37,332 nucleotides of DNA, from assembly GCA_946413655.1 (NCBI GenBank), contig CAMKLO010000034.1, positions 1 to 37,332 on the forward strand, in the 5' to 3' direction. Under the pieces are notes generated by a model. It searched no databases. It saw nothing but the letters and a program-made list of their open reading frames with translations, and was not told where the DNA came from. Shown here piece by piece: positions 31,781-37,332 of this stretch. Numbering within the stretch: position 1 is the stretch's first letter; each line of letters starts with the position of its first letter. The DNA comes from an uncultured Fibrobacter sp. GTDB lineage: Bacteria > Fibrobacterota > Fibrobacteria > Fibrobacterales > Fibrobacteraceae. Made by a program: the position numbers and the translations under genes.

Positions 31781-32824
31781 TTACTTGAGCAAAAAATCGT
31801 TGTTTATCACCTTCATCGAGAGAGGGCCTTCGGTGATGCGGCTGTAAACGGGTTCTTGCGGGCGGATGACGATGCCTTCTTTGTGGAGTCCGCTTTCGTA
31901 TTTGCCACGAGCGCGTTCGATGAATTCTGCAACGGTGGTGTAGGGGAGTTGCTCGCCTGTTTCTTCGATGGGAACGTGGCTGAGGCCAGACGCTTCGCAG
32001 AATTTCAGCATGTCTTTAAGTCCGAGGCGGCGGTGAATGTCCATGTCGATGAGCGTGAAAACAAACCAGTTTGGAGTGAACAACTTAAGGCGGTTCTTCT
32101 GGATTCCTTCGCCACAGAATTCACCCTGAATAGCGAAGTTTTTGAGCCCGATGGTTGCTGCTCCGGCCTCGATTTTTTCACGGATTTCGTTCTTGTGGGC
32201 AAATTTCCAGAAGGGACATTTTTCGTTGTCGGCATATTCGAAATTACGCCCACATACGCCGAATTTTCCGTCAATCAGGTACATTGTGACACTGGTTCCG
32301 TCCATCTTTGTAGAGATGTAGTAAGGAACCCCCTTGAATTCTTCGATGAGACCGGGTTCCGCCTGCACGCGGATTTCGTCGGTTTTGGGAATGTTGTACG
32401 GCATGGGGCCGATTGCGGTTCCGCTGCCGGTTGCGACTTCGGGCGTACTCCACTTGTGCACGCCAAGAATTTCGGTGACATCGTCGCCGATTTGTGACGC
32501 GCATTGTTCCGCATCAGTTGGCAATATGGTAAGCGGGAGCGCGAGTCCCTGTGAAATTTGCCCACGAAATTTTTGCGTTCTTAAGAGGAATCCTTCGCCC
32601 ATCAAGTCGTTAATCTTGTAGCAGGAATTCCTGAGAAATTCAAATTTTTCGCATACGGGCAGGAATGAGTCTACTTCAAAATAGACGCATAAATCGCCAG
32701 TGTGGAATTCGCCTTTCTTGGCAACGCATTTCCAGCCCAGTACCGACACGACCTCGATGCGATCGGCTCCTTCGATGGGTTGGATGTCCGAAATGGTCTG
32801 CACGGAAGCAAGCTTTCTTTTCAT
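31781..32824 (-). CDS. RNA ligase, DRB0094 (Rnl5)-like
   Basis: 347 aa. The N-terminal ~130 residues are the OB-type module of the Deinococcus DRB0094 family (RKLASVQTISDIQPIEGADR, GWKCVAKKGEF, GDLCVYFEVDSFLP). The ligase domain then shows motif I YISTKMDGTSVTM (nucleophile Lys173), FGVCGRNFEY, motif III-like IQGEFCGEGIQ, motif IV HKEGIVIRP and motif V LSMKVINNDFLLK. Family knowledge: these enzymes seal 3'-OH/5'-phosphate nicks in RNA/DNA hybrids. First gene of the operon, with AGGAG before the ATG and a divergent promoter region shared with the HigB-like toxin gene. All catalytic motifs are intact. Confidence 0.9.
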   Translation of the reverse strand: MKRKLASVQTISDIQPIEGADRIEVVSVLGWKCVAKKGEFHTGDLCVYFEVDSFLPVCEKFEFLRNSCYKINDLMGEGFLLRTQKFRGQISQGLALPLTILPTDAEQCASQIGDDVTEILGVHKWSTPEVATGSGTAIGPMPYNIPKTDEIRVQAEPGLIEEFKGVPYYISTKMDGTSVTMYLIDGKFGVCGRNFEYADNEKCPFWKFAHKNEIREKIEAGAATIGLKNFAIQGEFCGEGIQKNRLKLFTPNWFVFTLIDMDIHRRLGLKDMLKFCEASGLSHVPIEETGEQLPYTTVAEFIERARGKYESGLHKEGIVIRPQEPVYSRITEGPLSMKVINNDFLLK

Positions 32825-32880
32825 ATAATTCTCCTAGTTTAGATTGTTTTCTCAGCTTTTTGGAGCTTTGCGTGGAGTAA

Positions 32881-32908
32881 TCTATATTCATGCCGGATTC
32901 CCTGTCAA
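32881..32908 (-). promoter_or_regulatory. Promoter of the RNA-ligase operon
   Basis: On the minus strand TTGACA (32908-32903), 16 bp, TATAGA (32886-32881), about 57 bases upstream of the ATG at 32824. Confidence 0.55.
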
Positions 32909-32952
32909 GGGCTCGGACTTTCCTGTGTTTTTGAAAAAAAATAATACACCTA

Positions 32953-32981
32953 TTGCATTTATTAAAATTTTAATGTATATT
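32953..32981 (+). promoter_or_regulatory. Promoter/operator of the higBA-like operon
   Basis: TTGCAT (32953-32958), 17 bp, TATATT (32976-32981). The spacer contains the 14-bp palindrome ATTAAAATTTTAAT (32961-32974), and CACCTAT/ATAGGTG flank the whole element, as expected for an autorepressed TA operon. GAGG precedes the ATG at 33010. Confidence 0.6.
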
Positions 32982-33009
32982 ATAGGTGCAGTAAAATTAA
33001 GAGGTTGAA

Positions 33010-33333
33010 ATGCAGGTTGTGTTCGCAGATAAAGAATTGGCTCGCTGCGCAGGTGACAGGGCCTATGCAGTGAGGAAAATGGGGCAACGACGGGCGGATG
33101 TTTATTCGGTAAGAATAGACGCCTTGCTTCGAGCTGTTGATTTGGATTCATTGAAATATGTGGCGGGGCGTTTTCATGAATTGGTTGGCGACCGTGCGGG
33201 GCAATGGGCGTGCGATTTAGATCATCCGTATCGGCTTATATTCAAGCCAGTTTTAAATAGTGACGGGAATATCGTTGGATTGATTGTGGAACAAACTGTT
33301 TCTATTTTAGAAATTGTAGATTATCATAAGTAG
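33010..33333 (+). CDS. higB: HigB/RelE-like toxin
   Basis: 107 aa, RelE-superfamily fold of the HigB branch: MQVVFADKELARCAGDRAYA, LKYVAGRFHELVGDRAGQWA, LDHPYRLIFKP and a C-terminal VSILEIVDYHK. HigB toxins cleave mRNA on the ribosome. Toxin-first order, with the antitoxin beginning eight bases after its stop, is diagnostic for higBA. Slightly longer than the typical ~92 aa. Confidence 0.88.
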   Translation: MQVVFADKELARCAGDRAYAVRKMGQRRADVYSVRIDALLRAVDLDSLKYVAGRFHELVGDRAGQWACDLDHPYRLIFKPVLNSDGNIVGLIVEQTVSILEIVDYHK

Positions 33334-33341
33334 GAGCTCTT

Positions 33342-34346
33342 ATGCAGGTTTTTAGATGTGATGAATTGGCTGTTGTGGTGCCTCCTGGGCGGCATCTTGC
33401 TGAAAAACTTGAAGAAATGGGCCTAGATGCGAATGACTTGGCTGCGCGTATGGGGTATACGCCCAAGGCGGTGAATGATATTTTGCAGGGCAATTGCCGC
33501 ATTATGCCGGAAGTCGCAATCATGTTGGAGATGGTTACAGAAATCCCAGCTTCGTTTTGGCTGCGTAGCCAAATTGCTTATGATGAATACCTTTCACGCG
33601 AACTTATTAAGGCAACGCTTGATAACCAGCCCTTGTGGCGAAAATCTTTTCCCGAAGAACTTGACGTGCGCGACTGGGTGCGTCGCGGAAAAAACGACGG
33701 TGACGACAAATCGGGCCTTTCGCTCCTCAAATTCTTCGCGGTGGCGTCCCCCAAGGCGTGGGACGGTTACTACAAGGATGCCCGGCTGAAGGTGGCGTTT
33801 CGCATTTCGCTTGCGGAGGTGAAGGATCCGTATGCCATGTCGGCATGGATTCGTCGGGGCGAGATTCTTTCGGATCAGGACCCGATGGAAAAATTGGGAC
33901 AGCCGACAGTCCGCAAGAACCTGAAGGCGGCACTTCCCGAAATCATCGCGTTTGCGGCGGCCAACAAGGTGCGCCCGAGGGGCGAGAAGCGCATTACCTA
34001 CTGGACTCCCGAAGCGGAAGTGGTTGACGACTGCATGACGGGCCTGCAGGCGCTTTGTCGCAAAATCGGTATCCGTGTGCTGTTCGTGCAGAACTTCAAG
34101 AGCGCTCCTGTTCACGGGATGTATCGCTGGTACAAGGACGTTCCCTTAATCCAGCTGCACGACCGCTTCGAGAAGCGCGCGGCGATGTGGTTCACGTTCT
34201 TCCATGAATTGGCGCATGTGCTTTACCATGGTAAGAAGGGAATTTGTCTGCAAAACATCGAAATCACGCACAACTATCCCGAAAAAGAGGATGAGGCCAA
34301 CTGCTTTGCGCAGAAGTGCATGGTGGATGCTGGTTTTAAGGTGTAG
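33342..34346 (+). CDS. higA: HigA-like antitoxin fused to ImmA/IrrE metallopeptidase
   Basis: 334 aa. The N-terminal XRE/HigA domain reads PPGRHLAEKLEEMGLDANDL, YTPKAVNDILQGNCRIMPEV, EIPASFWLRSQIAYDEYL. The C-terminal half is an ImmA/IrrE-type zinc protease: FTFFHELAHVLYHGKKG with HExxH and the downstream EDEANCFAQ giving the third ligand. Plain HigA is ~100 aa; such HigA-IrrE fusions occur in several phyla and may link antitoxin loss to stress-induced cleavage. RBS AGGAG lies before the ATG. The gene becomes more GC-rich after ~33650. Confidence 0.88.
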   Translation: MQVFRCDELAVVVPPGRHLAEKLEEMGLDANDLAARMGYTPKAVNDILQGNCRIMPEVAIMLEMVTEIPASFWLRSQIAYDEYLSRELIKATLDNQPLWRKSFPEELDVRDWVRRGKNDGDDKSGLSLLKFFAVASPKAWDGYYKDARLKVAFRISLAEVKDPYAMSAWIRRGEILSDQDPMEKLGQPTVRKNLKAALPEIIAFAAANKVRPRGEKRITYWTPEAEVVDDCMTGLQALCRKIGIRVLFVQNFKSAPVHGMYRWYKDVPLIQLHDRFEKRAAMWFTFFHELAHVLYHGKKGICLQNIEITHNYPEKEDEANCFAQKCMVDAGFKV

Positions 34347-34382
34347 TTGCTTGTCGTAAGTCGTTGCAATATCGCAGGCGTC

Positions 34383-36419
34383 CTAGTACGTCAATCCGAA
34401 TCCGTACGGGTAGAGTCCTTTTTTCCCGTCACCTACGTTGATGGGGATTTGCTTTGCGTTTTTGGGCCAGGTGTGGGGGAGTTTACCGGTGGGCTTGACT
34501 TTGCCAAAGAGTACATCGGCGACGCCTGCGCCTTCGCTACCGGGGAGCCACGCGACGACAAATGCGTCGGCGGCGTTGATGAGCGAGGTGATGGGGAGCG
34601 GGCGACCGGTGATGAGCACGACGGCGACTTTGTGGCCTGCTTTTTGCCATTGCTTAATTTGTGCGATGTACTCGTCGGTGCTGTTGAACGACATGTCGGT
34701 CCGCGCTTTCTTGGTGATGATTTTGTTGTTGAAATCGTTGCCGCGGTAGTCGCCGAACCATTCTGCGTATGGGACTTCGCCGATGACATAGACGATTGTT
34801 CCTGCTTCTTCGGCGGTGGCGACTCGCGCTCCTTTGGCGACTTCGTCGAAACCGGCTTGGATTGAGGTTGCGCCTGGAACTTCTTCCATGGTGCCTTGCC
34901 AGCCGAGTGTCCATGCGCCGCACTGTAACCCGGTGTTGTTGGCGTGGCTGCCTGTGACGAAAATTTTGTCTGTAGTGGCGAGCGGGAGTACTTTTTTGTT
35001 TTTCAATACAACGAGGCTTTTTTGGACTGCTTCACGGGCGAGTTGGCGGTGTTCTGCACTGCCGATGTTCTTGGTAATGCCAACGTATGCGGCGGGGCCG
35101 TTCGGGTTGTCGATTCGGCCGGCGCGGATTTTGGCGCGCAGGATTCTGCGGCAGGCGTCCTTGACGCGTTCTTCGCTGATTGCTCCCGATGCGATGAGTT
35201 CTTTCATGTTGCTGACGAAGGCTTCTGCAGATTGCGGGACCATGGCCATGTCGAGGCCTGCGTTAATTGAATTTTTGATGGCGTCCTTTGACGAAATTCC
35301 TGTGACGAGTCCCGGCGAGTAATCGCCAGCGGCGCCCGGTGTCGTGGAACTTTCGATGCCTTCCCAGTCGGCGATAACGTAGCCGTCAAATGCGAGTTCG
35401 GTTTTGAGCACTCCAGTGAGCAATGCGGAATCGACGTGCTGGTGGATGCCGTTTACTTGGTTGAAACTGGCCATGACGCTCAATGCACCTTGTTCGATGG
35501 CCGCTTCGTAAGGAGGCAAATATTTCTGGTGGAGTACCTTGTTTGTCATCTTGGCGTTGCCGCGGTCGTATCCTTTGTTTGTAGCTCCGTCACCAATGAA
35601 ATGCTTGAGCGTTGTGATGACGCGCCATTCGGCATCGTTATGGTCGCCTTGTTGTCCGCGCACGAATGCGGCTCCGAGGTTTGCGACGAGTTCGGTGTTC
35701 TCGGAGAATCCTTCATAGACGCGTCCCCAACGTTCGTCTTGCGGGACGGTGATGGCGGGGGCGAAATTCAAGTCGATGTGGGCGGCCCACATTTCTTCGG
35801 CGACGGCTTGCCCGATTTTGCGGACGAGTGCAGAATCGCGAGTGGCGCCGAGTCCGATGTTGTGCGGGAATATGGTGGCTCCGTTTACGTCAGCGACGCC
35901 GTGTACGTTGTCCTTGCCGTAGATGACCGGAATTTTCTGTTTCCATGCGTTGGCGTAAAAATCTGCCGTGTAGGCGCCGCCACCTTCAAGTGCGGAACCG
36001 CAGATGCTGTTGCCGCATTTTACCGCTGGCGCTTTTGCCTGGGTCATTTGCGCAATCATGTCGTCGATGGTCATTTTTGCCATGATGCTGTCGATTCTGT
36101 TTTCAACCGGGTCTCGCTTTAACGTGATGTTGCCGTAGTCTTTTTGGCCGGGAACGACGCTGAGCGTTTCGGGGAGGAATCCCGCTTTGCGCACGACGAT
36201 GCTTTGGCCTTTCTTGGCATTGTTCAGGTTGAATGCACCTTTGTCGTTTGTAAGCGTTCTTGCGTTGGCGACGAGGTTCGGTAGAGTTCTGATGGTGACG
36301 GCGGCGTTATGGACGGGGTTGCCCGATTCGTCAACGATGGCGCCTTTGATGCCCGCTTGGGTGGCGGTTGCGACTGCGAGTGTAACGATTGCTGAAATGA
36401 TGTTTTTCGGAAAAAACAT
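34383..36419 (-). CDS. Secreted GH3 exo-beta-glucanase/beta-glucosidase
   Basis: 678 aa from the ATG at 36419; a longer frame to 36512 starts inside the pilin gene and lacks a signal. Signal peptide MFFPKNIISAIVTLAVATAT-QA, then a carboxypeptidase-regulatory-like beta domain (GAIVDESGNPVHNAAVTIRT to ~100), then GH3. The match is to the exo-1,3/1,4-beta-glucanase type: VIYGKDNVHGVADVNGATIF, PHNIGLGATRD, RWGRVYEGFSE, LKHFIGDGA, nucleophile Asp351 in VIADWEG, and probable acid/base Glu in VIGEVPYAEWFGD. It ends at a normal C-terminus (GLYPYGFGLTY). It trims glucose from cellulose or mixed-linkage glucan fragments in the periplasm or at the surface. It starts 11 bases after the pilin stop, so the two are co-transcribed. 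Confidence 0.9.
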   Translation of the reverse strand: MFFPKNIISAIVTLAVATATQAGIKGAIVDESGNPVHNAAVTIRTLPNLVANARTLTNDKGAFNLNNAKKGQSIVVRKAGFLPETLSVVPGQKDYGNITLKRDPVENRIDSIMAKMTIDDMIAQMTQAKAPAVKCGNSICGSALEGGGAYTADFYANAWKQKIPVIYGKDNVHGVADVNGATIFPHNIGLGATRDSALVRKIGQAVAEEMWAAHIDLNFAPAITVPQDERWGRVYEGFSENTELVANLGAAFVRGQQGDHNDAEWRVITTLKHFIGDGATNKGYDRGNAKMTNKVLHQKYLPPYEAAIEQGALSVMASFNQVNGIHQHVDSALLTGVLKTELAFDGYVIADWEGIESSTTPGAAGDYSPGLVTGISSKDAIKNSINAGLDMAMVPQSAEAFVSNMKELIASGAISEERVKDACRRILRAKIRAGRIDNPNGPAAYVGITKNIGSAEHRQLAREAVQKSLVVLKNKKVLPLATTDKIFVTGSHANNTGLQCGAWTLGWQGTMEEVPGATSIQAGFDEVAKGARVATAEEAGTIVYVIGEVPYAEWFGDYRGNDFNNKIITKKARTDMSFNSTDEYIAQIKQWQKAGHKVAVVLITGRPLPITSLINAADAFVVAWLPGSEGAGVADVLFGKVKPTGKLPHTWPKNAKQIPINVGDGKKGLYPYGFGLTY

Positions 36420-36430
36420 GGCAACACCGC

Positions 36431-36925
36431 TTATTCGACGCTGCTGGGCGAGGCGATTGCCGTGGCGGTATTGCTTAACTTGCTGAAGTTCGGAGTTAGT
36501 GAACTGATGCAATTATCGACATCATCGGAGGATGCCCAATATTGGGCGTGGTCGGGACTTTGTTCAAAAAGAAAATTGACAAACCATTTTTTGCCTTGAG
36601 CGCAGCTGTTTAGTCCAACGATGCTTGATGCTGTCCAGTTGTAGGTGCCTTGGTCGGCGTCGTATTCAAAGGTTGATGTGCTTGCCTTGCCGGAATAATT
36701 GCCTGCTGGCGACTTGTATCCAATGGATTGCCAGGTGCCGCCCTTGTGCTGCTCGTGGATGTAGGTGTCCTGCATTTTGATGTAGGTTCCGGCCGCAAGA
36801 CCGAGTTCGGCGGCTTTGGCTTTGTCCATCTGGCCGAATAGTTTGGGTACCGCGACTGCTGCGAGAACGCCCATGATCACGATGACAACCATCAATTCAA
36901 TAAGGCTAAAACCTTGCTTTTTCAT
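36431..36925 (-). CDS. Type IV pilin-like / pseudopilin protein (second)
   Basis: 164 aa, starting MKKQGFSLIELMVVIVIMG; cleavage expected after Gly5. The first ~65 residues are nearly those of the 2319 pilin (PKLFG, AAGTYIKMQDTYI), and the C-terminal domain is different and richer in Trp and aromatic residues (GTWQSIGYKSPAG, WFVNFLFEQSPDHAQYW), with cysteines in LNSCAQG and DDVDNCIS that could form the D-loop disulfide. The tail is Ser/Thr/Ala-rich. It is followed after 11 bases by the GH3 gene, an unusual pairing. The 5' region has no convincing sigma-54 site. Confidence 0.9.
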   Translation of the reverse strand: MKKQGFSLIELMVVIVIMGVLAAVAVPKLFGQMDKAKAAELGLAAGTYIKMQDTYIHEQHKGGTWQSIGYKSPAGNYSGKASTSTFEYDADQGTYNWTASSIVGLNSCAQGKKWFVNFLFEQSPDHAQYWASSDDVDNCISSLTPNFSKLSNTATAIASPSSVE

Positions 36926-37200
36926 AGAGTACCAAACCCTTGATGCGTTATGTTACGTAATAGAAAAATACGGTTTTTGCACGCATTTCTATAAAAATAA
37001 GATATTTAAGGGCTTAAGTCGATAAAATACGGAAAAATTTCATTTTTTTTACTTCTTTGAGTGTTTCGATGTAACGAATATCACCTTTTTTTGCAATCAG
37101 ACTGCTGGGCGTATTTTTCCAATTGTTTTCTTTAGGAGGGGGCGCCAGTCCTGTTGAAATGAAGTTTGTTCCTGTTTTTACAGATGAATTCAACCGCAAC
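36926..37200. other. Intergenic region, nothing convincing
   Basis: Between the pilin start and the tRNA terminator. The minus strand is open over 37014-37268, but that frame runs through the tRNA and its terminator, has no family resemblance and no ribosome site, so I do not call a gene. The part next to the pilin is AT-rich and should hold its promoter. Confidence 0.5.
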
Positions 37201-37202
37201 AA

Positions 37203-37235
37203 AAAATCCCCGAATCCTTTTAGATTCAGGGATTT
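37203..37235 (-). terminator. Terminator of the tRNA gene
   Basis: On the minus strand AAATCCCTGAATC pairs with GATTCGGGGATTT around TAAAAG and runs into TTTTTT, three bases after the tRNA 3' end. Confidence 0.85.
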
Positions 37236-37237
37236 AG

Positions 37238-37311
37238 TGGGGCCTCCCGGACTTGAACCGGGAACCAACGGGTTATGAGTCCGACGCTCTAACCGATTGA
37301 GCTAAAGCCCC
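37238..37311 (-). tRNA. tRNA with anticodon CAU (elongator Met or Ile2)
   Basis: 74 nt cloverleaf: acceptor GGGGCTT/AGGCCCC (one G-T pair), D stem GCTC/GAGC, anticodon loop CTCATAA, T stem CCCGG/CCGGG with TTCAAGT, discriminator A. CCA is not encoded. G1-C72 pairs, so it is not the initiator. The anticodon stem TCGGA/CCCGT has mismatches at its top (A-C) and bottom (T-T) pairs. CAU can be elongator methionine or lysidine-modified isoleucine; the sequence alone does not settle it. Confidence 0.9.
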
Positions 37312-37332
37312 AGCTCGCCCAAAATTAGTAAA

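Noticed and set aside
31856..32497. 213-codon plus-strand ORF opposite the Rnl5-like ligase
   Set aside because: Antisense shadow of a gene with all ligase motifs; no ribosome site or family resemblance.
34347..36486. Long plus-strand ORFs (34347-34865, 35436-36122 and others) opposite the GH3 gene
   Set aside because: Low-complexity composition from antisense of a GC-rich gene; the minus strand encodes a complete GH3 with catalytic motifs.
37014..37268. 84-codon minus-strand ORF
   Set aside because: Runs through the tRNA T-arm and its terminator; no recognisable family and no start signal downstream of the tRNA.
37238..37311. Initiator tRNA-fMet
   Set aside because: The first acceptor pair is G1-C72; bacterial initiators have a mismatch there.

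Overview
The window looks like the chromosome of a Fibrobacter species (phylum Fibrobacterota). This is an inference from protein style: two type IV pilin-like genes begin MKKQGF(T/S)LIELMVVIVIMG, one is coupled to a secreted GH3 exo-glucanase, and the rest is cell-surface glycan synthesis mixed with defence and toxin-antitoxin (TA) modules. Base composition swings between moderately GC-rich native-looking genes (edges, 10.3-11.7 kb, 19.3-20.9 kb, 31-36 kb) and AT-rich imported-looking blocks (1.1-10 kb, 11.8-15.6 kb, 21-24.5 kb). No rRNA, CRISPR array, prophage core or intact insertion sequence was recognised.

Layout. 0-0.9 kb: end of a GAF-GGDEF protein with a degenerate GGDEF site. 1.0-1.9 kb: a 47-aa ORF overlapping a GNAT-like protein, preceded by the same palindrome found at hipB. 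2.3-2.8 kb: a pilin behind a possible sigma-54 promoter. 3.1-4.6 kb (minus): hipBA with two operators. 4.7-10.1 kb: a four-gene operon made of a duplicated two-gene unit (polytopic GT-C-like membrane protein plus alkaline-phosphatase-fold protein), followed by an inverted, internally deleted pilin remnant. 10.3-17.7 kb: an amino-sugar/acyl cassette (WecE-like aminotransferase, GNAT, ACP, KAS III, SDR, DltA-like ligase, second ACP, second KAS III, second acyltransferase). 17.8-19.3 kb: DUF4062/GHKL protein. 19.3-20.9 kb: ArnC-like glycosyltransferase and, convergent to it, two ArnE/ArnF-like small membrane proteins. 21.0-24.5 kb (minus): a Septu-like defence operon (membrane protein, ABC-type ATPase, HNH nuclease) beside a truncated pseB-like dehydratase. 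24.8-26.6 kb: AbiE type IV TA pair. 26.6-28.7 kb: a gene graveyard (fragments, a broken DUF4143-type ATPase, a broken ArnC paralogue). 28.8-32.8 kb (minus): two different RNA ligases, a GHKL-ATPase/HExxH protein and a 66-aa basic protein in one apparent operon. 33.0-34.3 kb: HigB-like toxin and HigA/ImmA-IrrE antitoxin. 34.4-36.9 kb (minus): pilin plus GH3 glucanase. 37.2 kb (minus): a tRNA with anticodon CAU.

How the parts may work together. The glycan genes suggest synthesis of a 4-amino-4,6-dideoxyhexose, its N-acylation with an acyl or amino-acyl chain built on dedicated carrier proteins, transfer to a polyprenyl carrier (ArnC-like enzyme), flipping (small multidrug-resistance-type pair) and further decoration by the membrane-protein/phosphatase-fold pairs. 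Defence and TA modules sit between and inside these genes, with gene fragments at several junctions, as expected of a recombining surface-antigen/defence region. The most novel-looking units are the RNA-ligase/GHKL-metalloprotease operon, the dual-ACP/dual-KAS III acyl cassette, the duplicated GT-C/phosphatase-fold unit with one apparently dead partner, and the three-gene Septu-like operon.
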